A stretch of 64,000 nucleotides of DNA. Source: Dyadobacter sp. CECT 9275. GTDB lineage: Bacteria > Bacteroidota > Bacteroidia > Cytophagales > Spirosomataceae. The stretch's first letter is position 1; every line of letters starts with the position of its first letter. Both the position numbers and the translations under genes were made by a program. Location: NCBI RefSeq assembly GCF_907164905.1, contig NZ_CAJRAF010000001.1:1337001-1401000 (forward strand). Reading direction: 5' to 3'. Under the pieces are notes generated by a model, which was given only the letters and a program-made list of their open reading frames with translations, was not told the DNA's origin and made no database searches. Positions 1-8,530 of this stretch are shown piece by piece.

Positions 1-108
1 CATTTCCGGATGGTAATGCCAGCGGTTATAGAAATAAAGTACCACGTCCCGCCTGATGCTGAACGACTGCTGAAGATCCTTGGGTACTTTTAATAGCTGA
101 GGTTTCAC
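1..108 (-). CDS. AraC-family transcriptional regulator, N-terminal part (cut by window edge)
   Basis: Reading the minus strand from a GTG at 108-106 gives 36 codons open to the window edge, beginning MKPQLLKVP and ending in NRWHYHPEM. This matches the start of the cupin sensor domain of Bacteroidota AraC-family regulators, where the RWHYHPE segment leads the first beta strands. The DNA-binding HTH lies outside the window. The gene is transcribed away from the sugar operon that starts at 384, with a 275-base gap between them, so it is the natural candidate for that operon's sugar-responsive activator. The family call rests on 36 residues. The GTG start is inferred, since no ATG gives the same N-terminus. 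Confidence 0.72.
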   Translation of the reverse strand, partial: MKPQLLKVPKDLQQSFSIRRDVVLYFYNRWHYHPEM

Positions 109-383
109 GCTTATAATTACATTAATTTTGGCTATGTAATCTATTTTATGCCAATATAGTTTAAAAAATTGCTATTATTACAAAATATTGGATTCAAATA
201 TTTCTATTCATTTGTGTTATAATTCAAAAACGTAAAAAAGTATTTTTCATCAGGTAATTTATGTACCATTTTGCCTCTTACGCAGTATAATAGTAAACCG
301 GCTTTTCTGCTTACTAAAATCTGCACAGATTCTGTTCCGGCAAATTGTTATACGGTTCTCTGAGATACTTTTTTTATTAAACT
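109..383. promoter_or_regulatory. Divergent intergenic region between AraC-type regulator and fucose operon
   Basis: This A+T-rich stretch has no open frame of note. It must hold the promoters of both the leftward regulator and the rightward operon. I see no clean TAnnTTTG box and no convincing long dyad, only an imperfect A/T inverted repeat near 180-205. Function is inferred from position alone. Confidence 0.4.
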
Positions 384-2036
384 ATGGCGTCTAATCTCTT
401 AAAAATTCATCCATCCGACAATGTTATTGTCGCCCTTCGGGACTTGCCTAATCATGCTGTTGCTGAGTGGGATGGGCAGCAATACTCACTTCCTTACGGA
501 GTATCAGCCAAGCATAAATTCGTGACCGAAGATATAGATACGGGCGGTGCTATCATTATGTATGGTGTGCTGGTAGGGCGTGCAAAACAGCCGATTAAAA
601 AAGGTGAGCCTATCACAACCTTTAATCTTGCGCATGACTCACAGGATTACAGTACTGCCAACCGGCAACCATATACCTATGTTCAGCCAGATGTCACCAA
701 ATGGCAGGATCGTACTTTCAGAGGGTATCACCGGGAAGACGGGCGTGTGGGTACCTACAATTACTGGCTGGTGGTTCCGCTGGTTTTCTGTGAAAACCGT
801 AACGTGCTCATCATGAAGGATGCTTTTGAGCGGGAGCTAGGTTATGCTCAAACCGATATTTACCGCGAGCATGTGAGGGAATTCCTTCATTTGTATCAGG
901 CGGGTGATATGCGCAAGGTTAAAAGCCTGGAAGTTTTCACTGAACAGCCGGCCGTTAAAAAAATCACGGACCGTCCTTTCCAGAATGTTGATGGGGTGAA
1001 GTTTTTGACGCACGAAGGCGGATGTGGCGGCACCCGGCAGGATGCTAATACTTTGTGCGCTCTTTTTGCGGCATATGCCGTTAACCCGAATGTTGCCGGT
1101 ATTACAGTATTGAGCCTTGGCTGCCAGAACTCGGAACTTAAAACACTGGAAGATGAGATCAAAAAACGTGATCCGCATTTTAACAAGCCGTTTTTCGCGT
1201 TTGAACATCAGAAAGGTACAGAGTATTCCCTCATGTCAGGAGCCATAAAGGAAACGTTTATGGGGCTCACAAAAATCAATGAATTTGAACGAGCGGACGC
1301 ACCGCTTTCAAAATTGTCGGTTGGTCTGAAATGCGGCGGTTCAGATGGTTTTTCCGGGATATCAGCCAATCCGGTTCTGGGGCATTTGTCAGATATCGTG
1401 GTGGGCTTGGGCGGACAAACGCTTCTGGCTGAGTTTCCTGAATTAAACGGTGTGGAGCAGGAATTGCTCAACCGGTGTGTGACGGAAGAAAAAGCGGCGA
1501 AATTTGAAAAGCTCATGCGCGATTATGCCGGTAAGGCAGAGGCCGTAGGTTCAGCTTTTGCATTTAATCCATCGCCTGGTAATATTAAAGACGGGCTCAT
1601 TACCGATGCCATAAAATCTGCCGGTGCGGCACGCAAGGGAGGAAATGCCTACATATCTGACGTACTTAATTATACAGAACGGGCAACGGTACCGGGTCTG
1701 CAGCTGGTATGTACGCCGGGTAATGACGTAGAAGCAACAACCGGACAAACGGCTGCGGGTGCCAATGTGATTCTCTTTACAACCGGCCTGGGTACTCCTA
1801 CGGGTAATCCAATTTGCCCGGTTGCCAAGGTAGCTACCAACAGCGCACTGGCGAACCGGATGCCCGATGTGATTGACTTTGACTGTGGTCCGGTGGTGGA
1901 TGGTACCCAGTCTATCGAAGAAAACGCAGAACATCTGCTGGAATATGTCATCAAGGTGGCAAGCGGCGAACTGACCAAAGCACAGCAACTTGGCCAGAAC
2001 GATTTTATTCCATGGAAAAGGGGAGTGTCTCTTTAA
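384..2036 (+). CDS. UxaA-family (altronate dehydratase-type) dehydratase, probable L-fuconate dehydratase
   Basis: A 550-residue protein with an N-terminal SAF-like domain (about 1-85) and the large galactarate/altronate dehydratase domain (about 110-540). Family motifs are HREDGRVGTYNYW near 116, THEGGCGGTRQD near 209-220 and GLKCGGSDGFSG near 316. The Cys and His residues in these motifs are expected to bind the catalytic metal. UxaA enzymes dehydrate aldonates to 2-keto-3-deoxy-aldonates. The neighbours (lactonase, SDR, FAH hydrolase, FucP, mutarotase) point to L-fuconate as substrate rather than altronate; the Campylobacter jejuni fucose locus likewise uses UxaA homologues. It is the first gene of the operon. 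Family call is firm; substrate is inferred from context. Confidence 0.88.
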   Translation: MASNLLKIHPSDNVIVALRDLPNHAVAEWDGQQYSLPYGVSAKHKFVTEDIDTGGAIIMYGVLVGRAKQPIKKGEPITTFNLAHDSQDYSTANRQPYTYVQPDVTKWQDRTFRGYHREDGRVGTYNYWLVVPLVFCENRNVLIMKDAFERELGYAQTDIYREHVREFLHLYQAGDMRKVKSLEVFTEQPAVKKITDRPFQNVDGVKFLTHEGGCGGTRQDANTLCALFAAYAVNPNVAGITVLSLGCQNSELKTLEDEIKKRDPHFNKPFFAFEHQKGTEYSLMSGAIKETFMGLTKINEFERADAPLSKLSVGLKCGGSDGFSGISANPVLGHLSDIVVGLGGQTLLAEFPELNGVEQELLNRCVTEEKAAKFEKLMRDYAGKAEAVGSAFAFNPSPGNIKDGLITDAIKSAGAARKGGNAYISDVLNYTERATVPGLQLVCTPGNDVEATTGQTAAGANVILFTTGLGTPTGNPICPVAKVATNSALANRMPDVIDFDCGPVVDGTQSIEENAEHLLEYVIKVASGELTKAQQLGQNDFIPWKRGVSL

Positions 2037-2068
2037 ACGACCGGCTGGAATAAACATATAATAAAAGG

Positions 2069-2116
2069 AAAGGGTATGCCGGATAAATTGAGTAAAGAAC
2101 TCTAAGGATACCCTTT
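2069..2116 (+). other. Intercistronic hairpin
   Basis: The 9-base arms aaagggtat (2069-2077) and ataccctt(t) (2108-2116) are complementary across a 30-base loop and lie just after the dehydratase stop. No strong T-run follows, so it may be an mRNA processing or stability element, or a weak terminator, inside the operon. Confidence 0.35.
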
Positions 2117-2173
2117 TCTGCATATACCGGGTGAGGTGTTTTAACTGATTATATTATTGATAAAAATAAATTC

Positions 2174-2947
2174 ATGTTTGATTTAAATGGTAAAGTTGCC
2201 CTTGTAACCGGCGGGGCCAGCGGTATCGGGTTGGCAATCAGTAAGACATTTGCCAGACAGGGTGCCCAAGTGCATATCCTGGAACTGAATGCAGAGCTTG
2301 CACAGCAGGTAGCTGAAGAAATTTCTAAAGAGGGCGGAAAAGCACAGGCACATTCCGTAGATATTTCCAAACAAGCTGATGTAGTGAAAGTTATTGATGC
2401 TATTGCAGCAGAACAGCAGATCAACATACTTGTCAATAATGCAGGAATAGCACACATCGGGAAAGCGGATACTACTTCCGAGTCTGATTTTGACCGGATC
2501 TATAATGTCAATATCAAAGGTGTTTACAACTGTCTTTTCGCTACCATTCCTCATCTTAAAGCCAATGGAGGCGGGGTTATTCTCAACATGGCATCCATTG
2601 CCGCAACGGTAGGTATTCCCGACAGGTTTGCATATTCTACCGCAAAGGGTGCGGTGTACTCTATGACTTTATCCGTTGCGCGGGATTACCTGGGTGAGAA
2701 CATCCGTTGCAACAGTATTTCTCCGGCCCGGGTGCATACACCTTTCGTAGATGGCTTTATCAGCAAAACCTATCCAGGCAAAGAAGCTGAAATGTTTGAA
2801 AAACTATCAAAAACCCAGCCTATAGGGCGTATGGCCAAACCTGAGGAGATTGGTGCGCTGGCATTATACCTCTGTTCAGACGAAGCAGGATTTATTACCG
2901 GCTGTGATTATCTGATCGACGGTGGTTTTGAGAAACTCAATAATTAA
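2174..2947 (+). CDS. Short-chain dehydrogenase/reductase, probable 2-keto-3-deoxy-L-fuconate dehydrogenase
   Basis: A 257-residue classical SDR. It has the nucleotide-binding TGGASGIG at 12-19, the NNAG motif at 88-91, catalytic Ser141, and the YSTAK pair Tyr154/Lys158. In the non-phosphorylating L-fucose pathway (Xanthomonas campestris), SDR enzymes do two jobs: oxidation of L-fucose, and oxidation of 2-keto-3-deoxy-L-fuconate to the 2,4-diketo acid. A FAH-family hydrolase follows immediately and needs the diketo acid, so the second role is favoured. The L-fucose 1-dehydrogenase role cannot be excluded, since no other candidate for it is visible. Family is secure; substrate is inferred. Confidence 0.85.
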   Translation: MFDLNGKVALVTGGASGIGLAISKTFARQGAQVHILELNAELAQQVAEEISKEGGKAQAHSVDISKQADVVKVIDAIAAEQQINILVNNAGIAHIGKADTTSESDFDRIYNVNIKGVYNCLFATIPHLKANGGGVILNMASIAATVGIPDRFAYSTAKGAVYSMTLSVARDYLGENIRCNSISPARVHTPFVDGFISKTYPGKEAEMFEKLSKTQPIGRMAKPEEIGALALYLCSDEAGFITGCDYLIDGGFEKLNN

Positions 2948-3050
2948 AAAAATGGCAGGCGGATCGTAAATGCCTGACGTAGATATTAAACCTGAATTAC
3001 AATTAATAGCTGAGGGCAGCAGGCCGACAGCTTAACTAAACCATTTCATA

Positions 3051-3911
3051 ATGAAACTTTTTCGCTTTGGTGCTTTTGAACAGGAAAAACCTGCAGTGGA
3101 GCTTCCTGATGGAACACAGATTGATGTATCTGCTTTCGGAGAAGATTATAATGAGAAATTTTTCGGAACCGATGGCGTAAACCGTCTCAGAACCTGGCTG
3201 GAAACCAATGCTGAGTCGGCTCCCCGAATTGAAAAGGGTTTTCGATATGGCTCTTGTATTGCCCGCCCGTCCAAGATCGTCTGCATCGGAATGAATTATG
3301 CCAAACATGCTTACGAATCCGGCGCTACGGAACTTCCCAAAGAGCCGATCATTTTTTTTAAGGCAACATCCGCATTGTGCGGCCCATTTGACCAGGTGAT
3401 TATTCCCCGTAATTCTGAAAAGACAGACTGGGAGGTAGAGCTCGCGGTGATCATCGGTAAAAAGGCAAGTTATGTAGACGAGGCTAACGCGCTGGACTAT
3501 GTTGCCGGATATGCCGTTCACAATGATTATTCGGAACGTGCTTTTCAGCTGGAGCGCGGCGGACAATGGGTGAAAGGAAAGAGCAATGATACTTTCGCTC
3601 CGCTCGGACCCTATTTTGTTCCTGCTTCGGAGATCAAAAATGCGAATAATCTGGACCTTTGGTTATCATTAAACGGTACCAAAATCCAGGATAGCAATAC
3701 TTCGGATATGATTTTTCAAATACCGTTTCTGGTTAGTTATCTCAGCCAGTTCATGAGCCTGCTGCCGGGAGATATGATCACCACAGGTACACCGGCTGGT
3801 GTAGGACTTGGGATGAAACCGCAGGTATATCTGAAAGCTGGTGATGTGGTAGAGCTTGGAATAGAAGGCCTTGGGGTGCAAAAACAGGAAGCCATAGCTT
3901 GGAAGGCATGA
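3051..3911 (+). CDS. Fumarylacetoacetate hydrolase-family protein, probable 2,4-diketo-3-deoxy-L-fuconate hydrolase
   Basis: A 286-residue FAH-fold enzyme: N-terminal domain about 1-70, then the catalytic barrel. The divalent-metal ligands of the family are visible as Glu128 and Glu130 in DWEVELAVI and Asp159 in HNDYSER. The C-terminal TGTPAGVGLGMKP loop is also typical. In the fucose pathway this enzyme splits 2,4-diketo-3-deoxy-L-fuconate into pyruvate and L-lactate, which fits the lut genes downstream. Its TGA overlaps the next gene's ATG (ATGA), implying translational coupling. The family also includes acylpyruvases, so the substrate is a context call. Confidence 0.87.
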   Translation: MKLFRFGAFEQEKPAVELPDGTQIDVSAFGEDYNEKFFGTDGVNRLRTWLETNAESAPRIEKGFRYGSCIARPSKIVCIGMNYAKHAYESGATELPKEPIIFFKATSALCGPFDQVIIPRNSEKTDWEVELAVIIGKKASYVDEANALDYVAGYAVHNDYSERAFQLERGGQWVKGKSNDTFAPLGPYFVPASEIKNANNLDLWLSLNGTKIQDSNTSDMIFQIPFLVSYLSQFMSLLPGDMITTGTPAGVGLGMKPQVYLKAGDVVELGIEGLGVQKQEAIAWKA

Positions 3912-4735
3912 CGATTGATGCGCATCAGCACTTCTGGATTTTTGACCCTGTGAGGGATTCGTGGATTACACCTGAAATGGCTGTGATCCAAAGGAATTTT
4001 CTTCCGGAGGATTTAGAGCCGTTTTTGAGGCAAAACGGGGTGGATGGTTGTGTGGCGGTTCAGGCAGATCAGTCGGATGCGGAAACGGAATTTTTACTGC
4101 ACCTGGCAGAGGCCAATGATTTCGTCAAAGGTGTTGTGGGCTGGATTGATCTGTGTGATAGCAACCTTTACAATCGGCTGGAGGCATATTCCAGTTTCGA
4201 AAAACTGAAAGGTTTCAGGCATGTTGTACAGACCGAGGCAGACGGCTTCCTGCTCCAGCCGGATTTCATAAAAGGTGTCGGCACGTTAATCGCTTTTGAT
4301 TTTACCTATGACATACTGATCTATCCGCATCAGCTGAAAGAAGCGTATGACTTTGCCAAACAATTGCCGAAAGTTCGTTTTGTACTGGATCATATTGCTA
4401 AGCCTTACATTAAAAAAGGTGAAGTGGAGCCCTGGGCTACCGACATAGGAAGACTGGCAGAATTACCTAATGTCTGCTGTAAAGTGTCGGGCATGGTAAC
4501 CGAGGCGGATTGGAAACAATGGGAGGGCGCAGATTTCAGACCTTACCTGGATACGGTCTTCGAAGCCTTTGGTACGGATCGGATAATGTTTGGATCCGAC
4601 TGGCCGGTATGCCTGGTAGCCTCGGATTATGGCCGTATGAAAAGTATAGCCGACGAATATCTCAGCGCCTTTTCTCCAGAAGAAAGGCAAAAAGTAATGG
4701 GTGATAATGCCACCCGCTTTTATAATCTTGACTGA
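3908..4735 (+). CDS. Amidohydrolase 2-family lactonase, probable L-fucono-1,5-lactonase
   Basis: A 275-residue metal-dependent TIM-barrel hydrolase. The N-terminal metal motif DAHQHFW is at residues 4-10. A later metal-binding His is in LDHIAKPY and the catalytic-type Asp is in MFGSDWPVC. I chose the ATG at 3908, which overlaps the preceding stop by four bases; a TTG at 3899 would only add three residues inside the upstream gene. This family (COG3618) includes L-fuconolactonase and L-rhamnonolactonase, which open the lactone made by sugar dehydrogenases. It sits between the FAH hydrolase and FucP, supporting the fucose role. Confidence 0.87.
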   Translation: MTIDAHQHFWIFDPVRDSWITPEMAVIQRNFLPEDLEPFLRQNGVDGCVAVQADQSDAETEFLLHLAEANDFVKGVVGWIDLCDSNLYNRLEAYSSFEKLKGFRHVVQTEADGFLLQPDFIKGVGTLIAFDFTYDILIYPHQLKEAYDFAKQLPKVRFVLDHIAKPYIKKGEVEPWATDIGRLAELPNVCCKVSGMVTEADWKQWEGADFRPYLDTVFEAFGTDRIMFGSDWPVCLVASDYGRMKSIADEYLSAFSPEERQKVMGDNATRFYNLD

Positions 4736-4772
4736 TTTAAACAATAACCTAACCTGAAAACAACTATATCGA

Positions 4773-6017
4773 ATGGCACAACTTCAATCTACTGGTAATG
4801 TAACTGTGAAAGATGGCTCCGGCTCTGGCCAGAAATATCTTATTCCCCTGGCGCTGGTCACGAGCTTATTTTTCCTCTGGGGATTTGCAATCAGTATGTT
4901 GGATGTGCTCAATAAACATTTTCAGGAAGTACTTGGTCTGAGTATTTCGGAGTCGGCCTGGGTGCAGGTGTGTACCTATGGTGCTTATTTTTTCATGGCT
5001 TTGCCCGCTGGTTATTTCATGAAAAAATACGGTTATAAAAAGGGGATAATTGCCGGGTTGTTACTGTACGCCATCGGGGCATTTTTGGTATATCCGGCAG
5101 GAGAGGCGCAGTCCTGGCCGTTTTTTCTGGTGGCCTTGTTTGTGCTGGCCTGCGGCCTGGCCTTTCTTGAGACAGCTGCAAACCCTTACACCACTGTCCT
5201 TGGCTCACCAGAAACCTCAGAGCAGCGCCTTAATATGGCACAGTCTTTTAATGGGTTGGGTGTAATTATCGGACCGCTGGTTGGAGGTTTGTTCGTTTTT
5301 GCCAATAAATCCGAAAGTATAGAGGCCGGTTTCGATTCGGTTCAGCTGCCCTACATGATCGTGGGCGCAGTGGTGCTTTTGGTAACTGTTCTTTTTTTCC
5401 TGACACCGATGCCAGAAGTACAGGAAGAAACGTTGGTGGAGGATACTTCCGGGCATGTTGGCAAAAGTCTTTTTCAACACACCCATTTTACCCTTGGTGC
5501 ATTTTCTCAGCTATTGAACGTTGGGGCGCAAAGCTGTACCTGGGGATTTTTTATAAACTACGCTACTGAAAGTATTAATATTTCCAACCAGGAAGCCTCC
5601 ATTTTGCTTTCGAGCGGGATGGTGGTTTTTATGGTGGGCCGGTTTGCAGGTACCTTTTTTATGCGCTTCGTGAAAGCCAGTACCTTGCTGGGTATTTACG
5701 GAGCGGCCATTGTGGTACTGTTGCTGATCGTAACTTTTAACTTACTTGGACAAGCGTCCATATATGCCTTTGTTGCTTTCTTTTTCTTTCAAAGTATCAC
5801 TTTCCCTACCATTTTTGCGCTTGGGGTAAAAGATATGGGGAAATTTACAAAACAGGCATCGTCCTATATTATCATGGGGATTGTGGGAGGAGCATTGTTT
5901 CCACCGGTAATGGGTGCCATAGCCGATGCCACCAGTACTGCCTTTTCGTTTATCCTGCCCGTTGTGTTGTTTGCATTCATTTCCTGGTATGGATTCAAAG
6001 GTTCACAGATACGCTAA
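4773..6017 (+). CDS. fucP: L-fucose:H+ symporter, FucP-type MFS permease
   Basis: A 414-residue major facilitator with about twelve hydrophobic segments. The first helix FFLWGFAISMLD and the ETAANPYTT segment near residue 134 are hallmarks of the FucP/GluP branch; the Glu corresponds to the proton-coupling Glu135 of E. coli FucP. The ORF follows the lactonase by 37 bases on the same strand. It imports L-fucose (possibly also related hexoses such as galactose) across the inner membrane. Family is firm; the substrate is strengthened by the surrounding catabolic genes. Confidence 0.88.
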   Translation: MAQLQSTGNVTVKDGSGSGQKYLIPLALVTSLFFLWGFAISMLDVLNKHFQEVLGLSISESAWVQVCTYGAYFFMALPAGYFMKKYGYKKGIIAGLLLYAIGAFLVYPAGEAQSWPFFLVALFVLACGLAFLETAANPYTTVLGSPETSEQRLNMAQSFNGLGVIIGPLVGGLFVFANKSESIEAGFDSVQLPYMIVGAVVLLVTVLFFLTPMPEVQEETLVEDTSGHVGKSLFQHTHFTLGAFSQLLNVGAQSCTWGFFINYATESINISNQEASILLSSGMVVFMVGRFAGTFFMRFVKASTLLGIYGAAIVVLLLIVTFNLLGQASIYAFVAFFFFQSITFPTIFALGVKDMGKFTKQASSYIIMGIVGGALFPPVMGAIADATSTAFSFILPVVLFAFISWYGFKGSQIR

Positions 6018-6056
6018 TAAGATTGTTATTCAATTAATCCGGTTGATTGGAAAATT

Positions 6057-6389
6057 ATGAAAAGATATTGTCTGGCCGTAGATCTTGTTGATGATCCTGT
6101 TATGATTGCCGAATATGAGGCATACCACAAAAAGATAAGGCCGGAAATCGAAAAGAGTATCCTGGATGCCGGTGTTACCCAAATGGAGATTTTCCGTACG
6201 GGCAACCGGTTGTTCATGATCATGGTAACCGAGGACGATTTCAGTTTTGAAGTAAAAGCCAAAATGGATCTGGAAAATCCGAAAGTGCAGGAATGGGAGA
6301 AGCTCATGTGGGGATACCAACAGGCGCTTCCGACAGCAAAAAAAGGGGAGAAGTGGGTTTTGATGGATCAGATTTTTGCTTTGGTATAA
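6057..6389 (+). CDS. RhaM-family mutarotase, probable L-fucose mutarotase
   Basis: A 110-residue single-domain protein of the L-rhamnose mutarotase (YiiL/RhaM) fold. It opens with RYCLAVDLVDDP, carries the YEAYHKKIRPEI helix with the catalytic-type Tyr/His pair, and ends in WVLMDQIF. These dimeric ferredoxin-like enzymes interconvert alpha and beta anomers of deoxy-hexoses, feeding the dehydrogenase with the right anomer. In the C. jejuni fucose locus a RhaM-like gene has the same neighbours. It is the last clear pathway gene before a 127-base gap. Confidence 0.85.
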   Translation: MKRYCLAVDLVDDPVMIAEYEAYHKKIRPEIEKSILDAGVTQMEIFRTGNRLFMIMVTEDDFSFEVKAKMDLENPKVQEWEKLMWGYQQALPTAKKGEKWVLMDQIFALV

Positions 6390-6516
6390 AACCCCGGAGC
6401 GCATCAGGCTGGTAAAAGAATAATTCGCAACGTTGAAATCTTCCTGGAAAATTACTTAAAAGCCGGGAGCTGTTGTATGCCCTCTGGCCGGAATTGTAAC
6501 CCTTGCGGCTTTTATT

Positions 6517-7302
6517 TTGAAGAAATTTGTACCCTATCTGTTTTTGTGCTTTTTGAGTGTGGTATTGATTGCCTCACAGCCACCCCGCCGGGGTGCTGAG
6601 ATCAAGGTCATGAGTTTCAATGTCCGTCATGGGGAAGGTATGGATGAGAAGTCTAACTTGATGGGTATCCTGAGGATAATCAGAGAACAAAAGCCTGATA
6701 TTGTCACGTTACAGGCGGTAGATAGTTTGGTATCCGATAGTAAAACGCAATTTCAGTTACGGCAACTGGCCGTACAAACCGGGATGCATTATTTGTATGG
6801 CGTTGCGGAGGAGTCCGAAAACGGTTCGCAGGGCGTAGGTATTTTGTCCAGATGGCCTTTTGAAAATTCACAGGTGATCAAATTACCCTCCACTCCAGGA
6901 GCTGACCCGAAAATATTGCTGTGTGGGCTGATCAGCCATTCGAGGTACCTGACATTTCGTATCTGTAATTCGAGGCTTGAATATGCCTCCGTGATTGACA
7001 GGGCGTTACAGGCTGCCTATATCAACAGAATGCTCGAGGAAAGCATACAGCCGGTTATGCTGGGGATGGATATGGGAGCGAGGCCAAATGAGCAGCCTTA
7101 TTTTTCTTTCAGGAAAAAATGGCAGGACGCAGGGCAAGGCTCTCAGTTAGGTACCTGGGCTGAGGGGCTCCCGGGCGACAGGCTGGATTATATTTTTGTA
7201 TTACTCAACAACAAGGTGCGTGTTAAAAACTATAGGGTAGTCAGAGGTTACCCACAGGTTTCGGATCACTTTCCCATCGTTGCCACCATTGAATTCTGGT
7301 AA
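6517..7302 (+). CDS. Secreted endonuclease/exonuclease/phosphatase-fold protein with missing catalytic residues
   Basis: A 261-residue EEP-fold protein starting at a TTG at 6517. The TTG gives a clean signal peptide (MKKFVPYLFLCFLSVVLIAS), which favours it over an internal ATG. The fold's landmarks are present: SFNVRHG near 33, the DIVTLQ strand near 61-66, and the final SDHFPI near 251. The usual metal-binding Glu after LQ is Ala67, and the usual GDxN is MDMG near 184-187, so Asn is lost. Such changes should cripple hydrolysis, so a binding or degenerate role is likely. It lies 4 bases before lutA. Its role in the operon is unknown. Confidence 0.75.
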   Translation: MKKFVPYLFLCFLSVVLIASQPPRRGAEIKVMSFNVRHGEGMDEKSNLMGILRIIREQKPDIVTLQAVDSLVSDSKTQFQLRQLAVQTGMHYLYGVAEESENGSQGVGILSRWPFENSQVIKLPSTPGADPKILLCGLISHSRYLTFRICNSRLEYASVIDRALQAAYINRMLEESIQPVMLGMDMGARPNEQPYFSFRKKWQDAGQGSQLGTWAEGLPGDRLDYIFVLLNNKVRVKNYRVVRGYPQVSDHFPIVATIEFW

Positions 7303-7306
7303 TCAC

Positions 7307-8080
7307 ATGAACTTCTCAAATCTTAGAATAGGCCTTTTTATTCCCTGTTATGTGGACCAGTTCTACCCGCAGGTAGGTATTGCCACGCTTGAACTGCTGG
7401 AAAAGCTGGGTTGCAATGTTGTTTTTCCTCTTAATCAAACCTGTTGCGGGCAACCCATGGCAAACTCTGGTTTTGAAAGTATGACGGGTTCATGCAACAG
7501 CCTGTTTTATAATTCTTTCTCGGATTGCGACTATGTGGTGTCTCCTTCGGGAAGTTGTGTGCTGCATATCAAGGAGCACCTGAAGGTGGAGGACAAACCG
7601 GAGGAATCGAAGGTTTTAAGAAAGAGAGTGTACGAACTGGTGGAATTTATTACTGATGTTTTGAAAATTGATTCAATCCAGGCAGAGTTCCCACATCGGG
7701 TAGGATTACACCAGGGATGCCACGGGCAACGGGGGCTTCACCTGTCCCAGATGTCGGAACTGAATGCAGCACCTTATTCAAAGCCCGAAACGCTGCTTAA
7801 AAGTGTCAATGGATTGGAACTTATCAGCTTGGACAGGAAGGACGAGTGCTGTGGTTTTGGAGGTACTTTCTGCGTGAGCGAGGAAGCAATATCCGTTAAG
7901 ATGGGTAAAGACAGAGTTGCGGACCATGTCAGACATGATGCCGAATATATTACGGGTTCCGATATGAGCTGTCTGATGCACCTGGAGGGAATCTTAAAAC
8001 GAGGTAATTCAGGTGTAAAGGTGAAGCATATTGCAGAAATCCTGAACAGTGCTGTAAAACAAATACCGGCACCCTTATGA
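7307..8080 (+). CDS. lutA: L-lactate utilisation protein LutA, (Fe-S)-binding
   Basis: A 257-residue cysteine-rich protein of the CCG (DUF224) family. The two signature motifs are CCGQPMANSG near residue 46 and CCGFGGTFCV near 180, which hold Fe-S clusters in LutA/GlpC-type subunits. I chose the ATG at 7307, five bases after the preceding stop; a TTG at 7280 lies inside the upstream gene. With LutB and LutC it forms the LldD-independent L-lactate oxidase known from Bacillus subtilis, turning L-lactate into pyruvate. Here it ends the sugar operon, which would itself make L-lactate. Confidence 0.9.
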   Translation: MNFSNLRIGLFIPCYVDQFYPQVGIATLELLEKLGCNVVFPLNQTCCGQPMANSGFESMTGSCNSLFYNSFSDCDYVVSPSGSCVLHIKEHLKVEDKPEESKVLRKRVYELVEFITDVLKIDSIQAEFPHRVGLHQGCHGQRGLHLSQMSELNAAPYSKPETLLKSVNGLELISLDRKDECCGFGGTFCVSEEAISVKMGKDRVADHVRHDAEYITGSDMSCLMHLEGILKRGNSGVKVKHIAEILNSAVKQIPAPL

Positions 8081-8092
8081 GCACCGGTATTT
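8061..8092 (+). terminator. Hairpin at the end of lutA
   Basis: Perfect 9-base arms aaataccgg (8061-8069) and ccggtattt (8084-8092) enclose the lutA stop codon, followed by ttta. This is a plausible intrinsic terminator between lutA and the convergent small gene, with a short T-tract. Confidence 0.5.
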
Positions 8093-8134
8093 TACAAAGT
8101 TTACGGAAGTTCAGAATCTGAGAAGCGTCTGTCG

Positions 8135-8530
8135 TTAGTTGATAGAAGAAACGACGCGGCTCGTCTTGGTCAAAATATCAAACGATTGAGCATACTTCTC
8201 TTTGCCATCCGTGATTTCGAAGGTATAAGTACCGTCCATCAGGGTCGACAGGTCAAAATATTTCAGATAGTTTGAATCAGTACGTCTGTTTTCTGAAAAA
8301 AGAACATTTTTATCAGTATCCAGAATACGTACAGCAACTATTTTTGACTGAGGTGTGATATATGAAACGCGGAATTGCATGGGTTTAACCTGCACAACGC
8401 TTAACTTCTCGGAAGTAGTTTCGCTTTTGTCTGCAGTAGCTAAGTTATTCTGTGCATTAGAAGTAAATGCCGAACCTGATAAAAGCATGCCGGTCAGGGC
8501 TGCTGCGAATAGAGTGTTTTTGGTTTTCAT
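8135..8530 (-). CDS. Small secreted beta-sandwich-like protein of unknown function
   Basis: A 131-residue protein starting at the ATG at 8530-8528. The N-terminus MKTKNTLFAAALTGMLLSG followed by a Ser/Ala stretch to SNAQ is a signal peptide. The mature part has alternating polar/hydrophobic strands (FRVSYITPQ, KIVAVRILD, GTYTFEITDG), resembling the small periplasmic beta-sandwich proteins common in Bacteroidota. It faces opposite to the lut genes and splits lutA from lutB, yet is intact. I cannot assign a function. The longer frame reaching 8728 would bury the signal peptide, so it was not used. Confidence 0.7.
   Translation of the reverse strand: MKTKNTLFAAALTGMLLSGSAFTSNAQNNLATADKSETTSEKLSVVQVKPMQFRVSYITPQSKIVAVRILDTDKNVLFSENRRTDSNYLKYFDLSTLMDGTYTFEITDGKEKYAQSFDILTKTSRVVSSIN

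Noticed and set aside
6458..6513. Inverted repeat aaaagccg / cggctttt before the EEP-fold gene
   Set aside because: The arms are 40 bases apart with weak pairing between, and the second arm runs into the TTG start, so a terminator is doubtful.
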